Below the pieces are notes generated by a model. It did not search any database. It had not been told where the DNA came from and worked only from the letters and a program-made list of their open reading frames with translations. DNA of 22,796 nt from a virus: positions 1-22,796 of IMG/VR virus record IMGVR_UViG_3300025120_000601; one strand, 5' to 3'. Positions 1 through 6,567 of this stretch are shown here, piece by piece (within the stretch, counting starts at the first letter, position 1; the number at the start of each line of letters is the position of its first letter). The position numbers and the translations under genes are program-made.

Positions 1-21
1 AGCCACGGACTTGGTGAGACA

Positions 22-36
22 AGCCCCACCGGGGCT
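22..36 (-). terminator. Short hairpin at scaffold stop codon
   Basis: A 6-bp perfect stem (AGCCCC / GGGGCT) with a 3-nt loop overlaps the stop codon of the leftward scaffold-like gene. It is followed on the minus strand by TTGTCTC rather than a clean T-run. It could be a weak terminator, or a mRNA processing or stabilising hairpin, between this gene and the next late gene beyond the window edge. Confidence 0.3.
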
Positions 37-760
37 ACAAAGAAGCTTCCCTTTCCAGCACAGCTGCAAGTTCAGGCTCCTCTGCTTTTAGTTGCATTTG
101 TCTCGTTATGTTAATACTACCGGCCTTAAATGGATTAGGCATTCCAGGGGCAATAATAGAATTTGGTGTGGGCTTGGCCCCCATGCCAGCAGCACTGCTG
201 GGCTTGAATTGGTGCTCCCAGCCGGAGCCAGGGTTCTTTAAATTACCTAGAAAGTTAGTAATATCTTGTTCGACACCTTTCTCCAAAATTACAACGTCGC
301 CGTTGTCTTTTTTGTGGAGTTTGTTCTGTACCAGCAGCAGCATTTGTTCGGCGTTGATGGCACCGGCTTGGCTGATTGCTGATAAGGCACTGGTACGCAT
401 GGTGGCTTCTTCGTTGGAAACCCTCATGTCTGCTAGCTGACGCTCCAGTGCGCTGATCTGGGTGTCTTTTTCTTGGGCGCTTTTGTTAGCTTCCTCCCAA
501 AGATCTTTCCATTGGCCTTGGTCTTCCAGCGTTTGTTTGCGCTGGTCGTCCTGCTTTTTGTAAACATCGTCCAGCTTGGATTTGATGCCTTGGAAACGTT
601 CCTCGGCTTCAGTTGCCTGCACTTTTAATGCAGCAAGCTGGGTCTCATATTCGGCTTTTACAGCAAGCGCAGGGTCTGGTTGCTGTGGAGCGGTGTCGGC
701 TGCAGCCACGGGCTGGTCAGGATTCGCCACGGGCGTTTCCTGGATGACGTGCTCTTCCAT
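35..760 (-). CDS. Capsid scaffold-like coiled-coil protein
   Basis: This 241-residue acidic protein probably acts as the internal scaffold for procapsid assembly. Residues about 35-115 are a long charged heptad-rich segment (A/E/K/Q rich) predicted to form a coiled coil. The N-terminus is Pro/Ala/Gln-rich and disordered. The C-terminus (about 185-241) has a Gly/Pro linker, then a short helix with 'ITRQMQLK' and an acidic tail, the usual shape of scaffolds that bind the coat protein through their C-terminal helix. It lies downstream of terminase and portal, where scaffold genes are normally found, and the major capsid gene would be expected just off the left edge. Family assignment rests on architecture and position, not on a sequence match; a tail or minor structural coiled-coil protein is the alternative. 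Confidence 0.6.
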   Translation of the reverse strand: MEEHVIQETPVANPDQPVAAADTAPQQPDPALAVKAEYETQLAALKVQATEAEERFQGIKSKLDDVYKKQDDQRKQTLEDQGQWKDLWEEANKSAQEKDTQISALERQLADMRVSNEEATMRTSALSAISQAGAINAEQMLLLVQNKLHKKDNGDVVILEKGVEQDITNFLGNLKNPGSGWEHQFKPSSAAGMGAKPTPNSIIAPGMPNPFKAGSINITRQMQLKAEEPELAAVLEREASL

Positions 761-762
761 AG

Positions 763-927
763 TCAGAAGTCAGAAGTGGTGGTAGGGGTTTCTTCCGCAG
801 GCTTTGATGGCTTGCGTTTACGCACAGCTTTGCATACCTCGGGTTCAGGCTGCGGTTCGCGTAGCTCGACGAGTTCCCATATTTCGGAACCATCGGGCTT
901 AGTAACTTTTTCTAAGGACTTACCCAT
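763..927 (-). CDS. Small hypothetical protein between portal and scaffold
   Basis: This 54-residue protein begins MGKSLEKVTKPDGSEIWELV and has a basic middle (KAVRKRKPSK) and a Thr-rich tail. Its stop lies 3 nt upstream of the scaffold-like start, so the two are probably co-translated. The start at 927 is preceded by GGAG at an 8-9 nt spacing. An in-frame upstream ATG at 942 would add MEYAY but has no obvious ribosome binding site. The function is unknown; position suggests a head-assembly accessory protein. Confidence 0.6.
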   Translation of the reverse strand: MGKSLEKVTKPDGSEIWELVELREPQPEPEVCKAVRKRKPSKPAEETPTTTSDF

Positions 928-992
928 GTAGGCATACTCCATGTACTTGTTTAGTCTACTTATGTAGTTTACAAGAGACTATGCCTCGGCGT

Positions 993-2471
993 TTATTCCT
1001 CAGTTGGGTCGGGCTCACTGTCCTCAGCTTCAGTACCAGCCTTTTGTTCCTCACTAGCGGTAGGAAGGATTTCACCTTGGACCAGGATTTGGCGGAACTC
1101 GTCGCGTCCCAGCACACCTTGGTCGAACAATGCCGTCAGCGCGGTTACGTCTTGCCCGATTAAACGGTCGATGTCGAAATCTCGGCTGATCTTTACTTCG
1201 GGTGGTGCGATTCCTACATAGTCGGCAGCTAAATTAAACGCTTTCTGTAGGGCTTGTTCCAGGTCAAGAGATACCATCGACAGCATTGAGTTTGTGTCAA
1301 CACGATCCAGGCGGCGTGCGTCGGCAGATTCGGCAACAAACTTTTGTTGGCTAAGTGTGCTGATGCCAAGAGTGGCCATCTGCATCTGTAGCTCGCGGAT
1401 TTCGTTGGACTGTGACTCAAATGCGCTGGCAGCCGGTTCTACGTAGTAGACCTTATTACCCGGCTGAGTTGCCATTGCGTAGTTTACGCTGGTGGCTACG
1501 TCTTTGGATTGGTCGTCCCAGCCTTCGAGGACAAGGATTGGCTGGCTAGCGATGTGCAGGCTGTGGATTAGGTCAGCCTGGCGTTGGAAATGGGCCAGGT
1601 TTAAATACGCAATGTCAAGTAAGGGTGGTTTACTTGTAAGGGTGTCTACTTTGCCTGCATAGGTTGTTACTAGGGGGATTTGACCCAGGCTGTAGTCGCC
1701 TGATTCCACTAGCTCGTAGTCCGAGGTGGCGTCCGTTGCGTCGAAAGCGTTTGGATAGGGGTAGCCGCCTTGTAAATCTTTCTTTGTTTCGGCTTGGCGG
1801 TAGACGCGGTATTGGCCCGGTTCGATTACACGGATCTGATCATATACTTTCTCGCCAAATTCGCCGTCAGGGACTACTGCTTTTTCTTTGATGCGAACCT
1901 GTACGAGGTTGCCGTAGTTGACTTCACGGTCCAAGCGCCAGCCGTAGATATTATCGGGGTCAATCTCAATCCAGTACGGGCGGCGGTTAAGTTCGCGCTC
2001 TTCCGCAAGGCTGCGGGCACCCGTTGGTGCAGGGAAATCTACTAATGTATGACAATGCCCGTAGGTTAGTGAGCACAGCAGCAACCGGCGGGCGTACTCG
2101 TCTAAATCTGAACCACAACCATCAACGTCCTTTGCGAAAATATCCGTCCAGTACGGGTCACCCACCAAACTGATTGGTTTACGCAGGATTAGTCCTGCAG
2201 CAGCACGCACCAGGCGCTGGGTAAATGGTGAAAATACGGCCCGGTTTACACGCGCTAAATACGCCGTGTAGTCCTCGCGGGGTTCGATTGGTAAAAATGT
2301 TTCGCTGTTTTCACGCAGGTATTCCGTTCCAAGGCTCACGGCCTTCATAATTTCCCAACCCCTCATCATGTCCAGCACCGCTTGCGTGCGGGTGAATGGG
2401 CTGTCTGCTCCACCGAGCGTGTTGGAACTTACAAGGTGGGTGCGGATCTGGCCGGGAACTGAATAGGTCAC
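993..2471 (-). CDS. Phage portal protein, DUF4055-like
   Basis: This 492-residue protein resembles the DUF4055 family, found as portal proteins in many podo- and siphophages. The portal forms the dodecameric ring at one capsid vertex through which terminase pumps DNA and to which the tail attaches. The N-terminal part (about 60-110) contains 'FLPIEPREDYTAYLARVNRA' and 'RLVRAAAGLILRKP', which I recognise as characteristic of the family. The middle is rich in beta-strand segments. The C-terminal part (about 350-440) is helical, with 'NEIRELQMQMATLGISTLSQ' resembling a portal stem/wing segment, and ends in an acidic Glu/Asp-rich tail. It starts with GTG 4 nt after the upstream stop and lies downstream of terminase in a leftward late operon. 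I am confident it is a portal and less certain of the exact subfamily. Confidence 0.85.
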   Translation of the reverse strand: MTYSVPGQIRTHLVSSNTLGGADSPFTRTQAVLDMMRGWEIMKAVSLGTEYLRENSETFLPIEPREDYTAYLARVNRAVFSPFTQRLVRAAAGLILRKPISLVGDPYWTDIFAKDVDGCGSDLDEYARRLLLCSLTYGHCHTLVDFPAPTGARSLAEERELNRRPYWIEIDPDNIYGWRLDREVNYGNLVQVRIKEKAVVPDGEFGEKVYDQIRVIEPGQYRVYRQAETKKDLQGGYPYPNAFDATDATSDYELVESGDYSLGQIPLVTTYAGKVDTLTSKPPLLDIAYLNLAHFQRQADLIHSLHIASQPILVLEGWDDQSKDVATSVNYAMATQPGNKVYYVEPAASAFESQSNEIRELQMQMATLGISTLSQQKFVAESADARRLDRVDTNSMLSMVSLDLEQALQKAFNLAADYVGIAPPEVKISRDFDIDRLIGQDVTALTALFDQGVLGRDEFRQILVQGEILPTASEEQKAGTEAEDSEPDPTEE

Positions 2472-2475
2472 TTAG

Positions 2476-2748
2476 TCACCATTTCTCGCGATTTGCCCAG
2501 TAAGCGGCGGACATTTTACCTCTTTTAATATTAGCGGCATGGCGTTTCTTAAATGCTTCGCGGCGTTTGCGGGAGGATTCGCTTTCGTTGTCTTTTTTTG
2601 GGCTGCCTGTTACGCCCTGTTGGCCGAAACGGATCAGTTTTACTGCCTCGCCTTCTTTGGCGAGCACCGCATGGCTTTTGTTTGCATGGCCTGGTGTGCG
2701 TTTTGGCTTGTTGTAGCCGCTAAATTTTTCGCCACGGTATTCAATCAT
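2476..2748 (-). CDS. Small basic conserved phage protein
   Basis: This 90-residue, Lys/Arg-rich protein carries 'IRFGQQGVTGSP', then 'SRKRREAFKKRHAANIKRGK' and ends 'MSAAYWANREKW'. I recall similar small basic proteins with the FGQQGVTGSP and AYWANxxKW signatures near terminase and portal in T7-like marine phages; their function is not known to me. ATG 2748 is preferred over an ATG 18 nt upstream because GAGG lies 6 nt before it and it overlaps the upstream stop, which suggests coupling. The strongly basic helical half suggests nucleic-acid contact, possibly inside the head. Confidence 0.75.
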   Translation of the reverse strand: MIEYRGEKFSGYNKPKRTPGHANKSHAVLAKEGEAVKLIRFGQQGVTGSPKKDNESESSRKRREAFKKRHAANIKRGKMSAAYWANREKW

Positions 2749-2920
2749 CGTCGTCCTCGACTTCAATCATTACTTCGATGCCGCTGGCAAGCCGTACCAT
2801 CAGACCTGCAAAGTCTTCGGGGTCTTGCGGTGTCATAAATGCAAAGGAGGCTTCGGTGGTGCGGCTTTCTGAGTCCACCTCAAGGTGGGTGCAGAAGCCG
2901 GTGATGATGCGGGTGCCCAC
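2741..2920 (-). CDS. Small acidic hypothetical protein
   Basis: This 59-residue protein starts with GTG (MGTRIITGFCTHLEVDSESR) and ends in EVEDDDD. The reading frame is bounded by a stop just upstream of the GTG. Its start overlaps the upstream TAG by one base, and its end overlaps the next ATG by 8 nt, so it sits in a translationally coupled chain. A short beta-rich fold is plausible. I do not recognise a function. Confidence 0.6.
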   Translation of the reverse strand: MGTRIITGFCTHLEVDSESRTTEASFAFMTPQDPEDFAGLMVRLASGIEVMIEVEDDDD

Positions 2921-3087
2921 TACTTTTTACCCTTTGGTTTGCGCTTTTTCGCTGTTTTGGCTGATTTTTTGAACGCTCCAGCGGTTGGCGCGCCCTTTGA
3001 GCCTGGTTGGCGCATGTTTTCGTCCGCGCCAGCCTTGATGCGCTTACGCTTGGCGTGGATATTGGCGTATAAACCGCGTTTTGCCAT
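2920..3087 (-). CDS. MAKRGLYANIHAKRKR-type basic protein
   Basis: This 55-residue, very basic protein begins MAKRGLYANIHAKRKRIKAG and continues with 'GSKGAPTAGAFKKSAKTAKK'. This signature is familiar to me from small proteins encoded beside terminase and portal in many marine T7-like and related phages. The function is unproven; charge and conservation suggest a DNA-binding or virion-internal component. It lies between a tiny Lys-rich protein and an acidic protein with one-base overlap, within the leftward late operon. Confidence 0.75.
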   Translation of the reverse strand: MAKRGLYANIHAKRKRIKAGADENMRQPGSKGAPTAGAFKKSAKTAKKRKPKGKK

Positions 3088-3112
3088 GGAAATCGCGACA
3101 GCTGTTCATATT

Positions 3113-3178
3113 CTACTTCTTGGTTCCCTTCTTTCCCTTGGGTTTCTTCTTTTTGCCTTGGCCGTATTGTCCGGGCAT
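3113..3178 (-). CDS. Tiny Lys-rich peptide
   Basis: A 21-residue open frame, MPGQYGQG followed by a Lys/Gly/Pro-rich tail ending KKGTKK, sits between the terminase small-subunit-like gene and the MAKRGLY-type gene. Its start is 4 nt after the preceding stop. Similar tiny MPG-K-rich peptides occur at this place in related phages from memory, but at this length the reading frame alone is weak evidence. Lys-rich composition fits its neighbours. Confidence 0.45.
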   Translation of the reverse strand: MPGQYGQGKKKKPKGKKGTKK

Positions 3179-3182
3179 TGAT

Positions 3183-3677
3183 TTATGGGGCGGGTTCAAC
3201 TGAATCTAACTCTTTTTGCGGTGTTATTTCTGCTTCGATTACGTCGCTTTGGGGTAGTTGGGCGGTAGCTACTTTGGGCTCTACTTGGATACTTAGGGAG
3301 GGTACTTGGATTGATATTTGTTCCGGGGTGTTTTCGCCGAGGACACGTCCCAGGGAATCCAAAACTTGCGCGGCGACTTGGTAGTGGCCCTTTTTCATTG
3401 CGGCGTGGACGACGCGGAGACGCATGGTTTGGATGCGGCCCAGCATGGCATCGCGGTCGCGGATCCAGTCCTCTTCCGTCCAGCTTTTTACTTGGTCCCA
3501 GTCGCGCCAAGCAGTTGGGATGCTGACTCCTTCGCGGGCGCTGTGTTCATATACGATTTGGCGTACGCTGTGGCCGTCTAGTTGGTGGCGGTACATCCGG
3601 CGTTGTCGGGCCTCGATGTATTCTTGGGCGCGTTTATCGCCACGGGTTCGCTTTTTTGGTCCCTCGTAATTAACCAT
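3183..3677 (-). CDS. Terminase small subunit-like DNA-binding protein
   Basis: This 164-residue protein lies immediately downstream of the large terminase. Residues about 20-65 ('EARQRRMYRHQLDGHSVRQI' and 'REGVSIPTAWRDWDQV') look like a helix-turn-helix of the kind that recognises the packaging site. Residues 70-115 are a basic and helical segment that could mediate oligomerisation. The last 50 residues are acidic and probably flexible. The gene order here is large then small subunit, the reverse of lambda, which occurs in many phages. Assignment is by position and the HTH-like N-terminus; another HTH regulator is possible. Confidence 0.6.
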   Translation of the reverse strand: MVNYEGPKKRTRGDKRAQEYIEARQRRMYRHQLDGHSVRQIVYEHSAREGVSIPTAWRDWDQVKSWTEEDWIRDRDAMLGRIQTMRLRVVHAAMKKGHYQVAAQVLDSLGRVLGENTPEQISIQVPSLSIQVEPKVATAQLPQSDVIEAEITPQKELDSVEPAP

Positions 3678-3690
3678 TAGTTTATGTAGC

Positions 3691-4944
3691 TCAATACAAC
3701 CTATATGAAGTTGTGCCCATTACGCCTGATTTTGCCAGGTTGAATTGTTGTAGGCATAGGTAACCGAAAGCGTCGAATGCGTGGTCTACGCCTAAATTTT
3801 TGTTTGGTAGGCCCGTTCCAGGGGCATAGGTCAGGCTGCGGAATGATTTGATTAGTTCCTTGCAGCGTGGGTGGATGAAACAGCGGCGGGTGTTGGTGGC
3901 GTCTAAAAGGGCGGTATTTACGGCGGTGATTTTGTCGCGTACTTTCCATGGGCTGCGGGGGGAGCAGACCCGGAATCCCGATTTTCGTAAAATGTTGTGG
4001 TCTGTGACGCCTACGCCTTGGGTTTTGCGCGCACCACCCGTGGGGTCGGGGCAGGCCATTATGCGCCGTTCCAGGCCGAAGCGGCGGATTACTTCTTCCG
4101 TGAAGTCCCAGGTGGTGGCACCGCCTGTTAGGTGGATTTCGTCGAAAACATAGAGGATGTCGTCGGTTTTTACTGCGCAGATGCCTGTCATCGGGTCCAC
4201 GTTGAAATCCACGCCTAGTAGCAGCGGGAGGATTGGGATGTCCTTCGCGTCTGTGGTGATATTTGCGTCGCCAAATGAGACGGCAACGAGGCCGGATAGG
4301 TTTTCAAAGCTGGCCTCGAACTCTTGGCGGAAAGTTCGTGGGTCGAGTTGGCCTCGTGCAGCTTCGATTTCTTCCGCCGGGACGTTGCCGCCCTCGATTG
4401 TAGTAAAGCTCCACCGTTTCCAGTTTGTGTCGCCCGTGATGCAATACTGCCAAAGTTCGTAGAACCAGCTGGCCGTTCCATCGGGTGTGGAAATGAATAG
4501 GGACCAGCCCTGTTTGTCGGCTAATGCGGGGCGGATCACCTCGAACCAAACTTCGGCGTCCATAAATGCGGCTTCGTCGAGTACCACGCCGGAAAGGCTG
4601 CGGCCTCGTAATGCCATTGCGTTTTCGGTGCCCTTTAGTTCGATAGTGGAGCCGTTGACAAGCTCCAGCTTGAGGTCCGTTTCGTTCTTGGATTTGATCC
4701 ACGCTGCGGGGACAATGCGTTTCATCACCTTCCAGGCGATGTCTTTTGCCATTCGGTAGGTCGGGGCGCAGTAAAAGAAGGTTTCGCCTGGTTTGGCAAT
4801 CGCTCCACGCAAGAGTTCGATGCAGGCTAGGTAGGACTTTCCGAAGCGGCGGCCTGCGACCAGTACGCGAAAGCGTGCGTCGCTGTTGAAAACTTCACCC
4901 TGTGCGTGCCGTAGCGATAGCGGGGGTGGTGTACGAACGGCCAT
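3691..4944 (-). CDS. terL: Terminase large subunit (packaging ATPase/nuclease)
   Basis: This 417-residue protein drives DNA translocation into the procapsid and cuts concatemers. Walker A is at residues 31-38 (GRRFGKSY) and Walker B with the catalytic glutamate at 120-126 (VVLDEAA). An adenine-contact/coupling region 'ISTPDG' follows. The C-terminal RNase H-like nuclease begins at 'LLGVDFNVDP', with further acidic positions near 'ACPDPTGG' and 'GVDHAFDAFGY'. Length and motif order match Terminase_6-type large subunits. It is the first gene of the leftward late operon, with about 220 bp of non-coding DNA upstream that contains a Fur-like box and a perfect 13-bp palindrome. Confidence 0.95.
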   Translation of the reverse strand: MAVRTPPPLSLRHAQGEVFNSDARFRVLVAGRRFGKSYLACIELLRGAIAKPGETFFYCAPTYRMAKDIAWKVMKRIVPAAWIKSKNETDLKLELVNGSTIELKGTENAMALRGRSLSGVVLDEAAFMDAEVWFEVIRPALADKQGWSLFISTPDGTASWFYELWQYCITGDTNWKRWSFTTIEGGNVPAEEIEAARGQLDPRTFRQEFEASFENLSGLVAVSFGDANITTDAKDIPILPLLLGVDFNVDPMTGICAVKTDDILYVFDEIHLTGGATTWDFTEEVIRRFGLERRIMACPDPTGGARKTQGVGVTDHNILRKSGFRVCSPRSPWKVRDKITAVNTALLDATNTRRCFIHPRCKELIKSFRSLTYAPGTGLPNKNLGVDHAFDAFGYLCLQQFNLAKSGVMGTTSYRLY

Positions 4945-5162
4945 GTATTACAAAAGAAAGTATTTGGTGCGTATTTTTTTGGGCCTGTACTACAGGATAG
5001 TTGACTTTTCGGCGATACCCCCTTAGTATTACAGTAACAGATGTTTCCCACGTACCAGCAGGTTCCCTATGTCCTACGCCACGCTGCCCTTGTTGCGAAC
5101 CCGCCCCCCTTATTGCGAACGGGTCAATTGTTACATTCTGTGACGATATTTGAGAATCATTC
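4945..5162 (-). promoter_or_regulatory. Leader/control region upstream of late operon
   Basis: No gene is supported here. The region contains a Fur-like palindrome at 5151-5165, which runs 3 nt into the next gene, a direct repeat of CTTRTTGCGAAC at 5089-5100 and 5109-5120, and a perfect palindrome at 4984-4996. A possible leftward promoter (TTCTCA, 17 nt, TAACAA on the minus strand) would have its -35 inside the Fur-like box. The promoter assignment is tentative. Confidence 0.45.
4984..4996. promoter_or_regulatory. Perfect 13-bp palindrome, operator candidate
   Basis: CCTGTACTACAGG is a perfect 6-1-6 inverted repeat 40-52 nt upstream of the terminase start. Such a site could bind a dimeric repressor, or form a short hairpin in the late mRNA leader. 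It resembles half of a LexA operator only superficially. Confidence 0.4.
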
Positions 5163-5165
5163 TCA
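5151..5165. promoter_or_regulatory. Single Fur-family box
   Basis: TGAGAATCATTCTCA is a perfect 7-1-7 palindrome matching 12 of 14 informative positions of the Fur 7-1-7 consensus TGATAATNATTATCA. It lies at the end of the leftward 70-residue gene and about 200 bp upstream of terminase. It has the same TGAGAAT half-site as the array at 8053-8246. Which Fur-family member (Fur, Zur, PerR) would bind cannot be told from sequence. Confidence 0.6.
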
Positions 5166-5375
5166 GTCGTCAGTAGCTGCGCCGGCTGCGAGGGCCAGAC
5201 AAGTGCCGCTCAAACTCGTGCAGGCTATCAGTGCCACGACACGTCCAGTTGTGTCTTGTCCCTTGGGATTGGCTGACAACAGGCTGGCCAGTGCAATGCC
5301 CATACAGGCTGCTGTGACACCGCTGACACCAAAAGCGAAAACTGATACGAATTGTGATCGTGTTGATGAAGTCAT
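5163..5375 (-). CDS. Small two-helix membrane protein
   Basis: This 70-residue, Ala/Gly/Ser-rich hydrophobic protein has two likely membrane-spanning helices, about residues 8-32 (FVSVFAFGVSGVTAACMGIA) and 46-66 (VVALIACTSLSGTCLALAAG), joined by a short polar loop. It is the last gene of the leftward accessory block. Its stop codon overlaps the Fur-like box. Size and topology fit a holin-like or inner-membrane accessory protein, but it is far from the lysozyme gene and the function is not established. The opposite-strand frame here is a shadow. Confidence 0.5.
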   Translation of the reverse strand: MTSSTRSQFVSVFAFGVSGVTAACMGIALASLLSANPKGQDTTGRVVALIACTSLSGTCLALAAGAATDD

Positions 5376-5440
5376 GTTAAATCGGATCGATGTAAAGAGT
5401 TGTGATAGCTGAGGCTGATCTCAGAAAACGTGCGCAGCGC

Positions 5441-5638
5441 TCAAAGTACGTAAATTCCGTGGGCATTAAAAAACGCCGGACTTGACGCTTGCCAGCCTGC
5501 CTGCAGCTTGCACAACTCAGCTGTGGAAGCATTGCTCCACTTCTGCCACACCCACGTATAGACCTCAGGATCGCAGCCATTTTGCTTACCGAGCATCTCG
5601 GTAATAGAAGCGATCAAGCGAGTGTTTAAACCAGTCAT
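5441..5638 (-). CDS. Small hypothetical protein
   Basis: This 65-residue protein begins MTGLNTRLIASITEMLGKQN and contains four Trp and two Cys, with 'ELCKLQAGWQASSPAFFNAH'. It looks like a compact helical soluble protein. It is preceded by promoter/leader cassette copy 1 and so is probably expressed as its own transcript, perhaps with the downstream membrane protein. No family is recognised. Confidence 0.6.
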   Translation of the reverse strand: MTGLNTRLIASITEMLGKQNGCDPEVYTWVWQKWSNASTAELCKLQAGWQASSPAFFNAHGIYVL

Positions 5639-5654
5639 AATTTTTTAGCTTGGA

Positions 5655-5735
5655 TTGTGCGGGTGTGTCCCGCTTGTCTGTATTGTAGTAGTTTACAAGC
5701 GGGTGACAACGTCTAGATTGTTAAAGAAACATTAA
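5655..5735 (-). promoter_or_regulatory. Promoter/leader cassette, copy 1
   Basis: Two conserved blocks (5655-5686 and 5704-5735, 32 nt each) are identical to blocks in copy 2 at 6043-6123, separated in both by exactly 17 unrelated nt. On the minus strand this reads TTGTCA, 16 nt, TACAAT, a good sigma-70 promoter, with the divergent segment being the spacer. Downstream, GCGGGACACACCCGC forms a 5-bp hairpin in the leader before the gene at 5638. Confidence 0.7.
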
Positions 5736-6031
5736 ATTCTCACAAGCGTGTGTCCGAGAAACGCTTGCCGTGCTTCAAAGGAAGCTTCATAAACCAAATC
5801 GAATTTTGAGTACCTACTGGACTTGATACCCGTTAAATCTTGGAGTTGACGTTTAGTCATTGAGTCCAGTTTTTCAACAGCTGTGACATAAACCTGTATT
5901 GCTTTCTTCTTTCCCTTGTTCAGCAGGTAATCAGCATCATGAAAACCAGCTGCTTGATTAATCAGCCAGCAGGCAGACTCAAAACTAAAAAGAAGGAAGG
6001 CAAGAAGAAGATCGATTGGTGAATTGTTCAT
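5732..6031 (-). CDS. Small membrane-anchored hypothetical protein
   Basis: This 99-residue protein has a hydrophobic N-terminus (residues about 5-30, 'PIDLLLAFLLFSFESACWLI') that could be a signal anchor. A basic region follows (KGKKKAIQVYVTAVEKLDSM), then 'KRQLQDLTGIKSSRYSKFDL', which may be a small helix-turn-helix-like segment. Its promoter is cassette copy 2, and its stop overlaps the upstream edge of cassette copy 1. The function is unknown. Confidence 0.65.
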   Translation of the reverse strand: MNNSPIDLLLAFLLFSFESACWLINQAAGFHDADYLLNKGKKKAIQVYVTAVEKLDSMTKRQLQDLTGIKSSRYSKFDLVYEASFEARQAFLGHTLVRI

Positions 6032-6042
6032 TGTTTTTTAAG

Positions 6043-6123
6043 TTGTGCGGGTGTGTCCCGCTTGTCTGTATTGTTGCACAGTACAGGCAGTTGACAACGT
6101 CTAGATTGTTAAAGAAACATTAA
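6043..6123 (-). promoter_or_regulatory. Promoter/leader cassette, copy 2
   Basis: This shares 32-nt blocks at 6043-6074 and 6092-6123 with copy 1. The minus strand reads TTGTCA, 16 nt, AACAAT, followed by the same GCGGG-ACACA-CCCGC hairpin, directing transcription into the 99-residue gene. The 17-nt segment between the blocks differs completely from copy 1, as expected for an unconstrained promoter spacer. Confidence 0.7.
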
Positions 6124-6127
6124 GTCG

Positions 6128-6319
6128 TCACAGCCGTGTGATTTGGTAGTCAAACCGTTCGCACAGCCTCACAACTTCAGCAGCGCCTATCGGTTTACGA
6201 CAGATAGGGAGCCCTTGCTCCCAGCCAGTGACGCACCAACCTGTAGGGGAATCTTCCGAACGTTCGGCGCTCACACGCTGGCCAGTGAAACGGATGGAAA
6301 GAATGTTGTTAAGTCGCAT
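6128..6319 (-). CDS. Small hypothetical protein
   Basis: This 63-residue protein begins MRLNNILSIRFTGQRVSAER and contains 'GWCVTGWEQGLPICRKPIGA'. It looks like a small beta-rich domain with a C-terminal helix 'AAEVVRLCERFDYQ'. It starts 3 nt downstream of the stop of the next gene upstream, so they are co-transcribed. It ends just before promoter cassette 2. No family is recognised. Confidence 0.6.
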   Translation of the reverse strand: MRLNNILSIRFTGQRVSAERSEDSPTGWCVTGWEQGLPICRKPIGAAEVVRLCERFDYQITRL

Positions 6320-6322
6320 AAT

Positions 6323-6535
6323 TCAGTAACCGTTAGCGTCAGTGATTGCATCCTGTTCGGTCTTAAAAGGTCCGCTAGGATTGCCGTCTGGCATACATCC
6401 TGGAAAGCAAGCGTGCCAATACCAACCTGAAGGAGCTACTTCCTCTCCGATGATATTGTGCTGTTCGACAGTCCAGAATACTTCAAACGACCCGTAAGTT
6501 TCGCCGGTTTCGTTCGTGAATTGATAATAAGTCAT
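6323..6535 (-). CDS. Small hypothetical protein, Trp-rich
   Basis: This 70-residue protein begins MTYYQFTNETGETYGSFEVF and contains 'SGWYWHACFPGCMPDGNPSG' followed by 'PFKTEQDAITDANGY'. The pattern of a beta-rich segment and 'GPFxTExxAI.DA' resembles small phage and bacterial proteins that describe 'G.F.t..eA...A' motifs, of unknown function. It forms a two-gene unit with the 63-residue gene downstream. Confidence 0.65.
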   Translation of the reverse strand: MTYYQFTNETGETYGSFEVFWTVEQHNIIGEEVAPSGWYWHACFPGCMPDGNPSGPFKTEQDAITDANGY

Positions 6536-6567
6536 AACTTAAACATGTTGAGTTTAGATTTAAAAGA

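Noticed and set aside
3196-3510. Overlapping leftward frame in the terminase small-subunit-like gene
   Set aside because: Arg/Pro-rich shadow of the correct frame, which has an HTH-like segment and proper spacing to its neighbours.
4984-4996. LexA (SOS) operator
   Set aside because: The palindrome is 13 bp with a 1-nt centre; LexA boxes of E. coli type need CTGT-N8-ACAG spacing, and it does not match the cyanobacterial form I know.
5041-5412. 123-residue rightward open frame opposite the small membrane protein
   Set aside because: The minus-strand frame has a clear two-helix hydrophobic pattern and fits the leftward gene block; the plus-strand frame has Pro/Ala-rich shadow composition.
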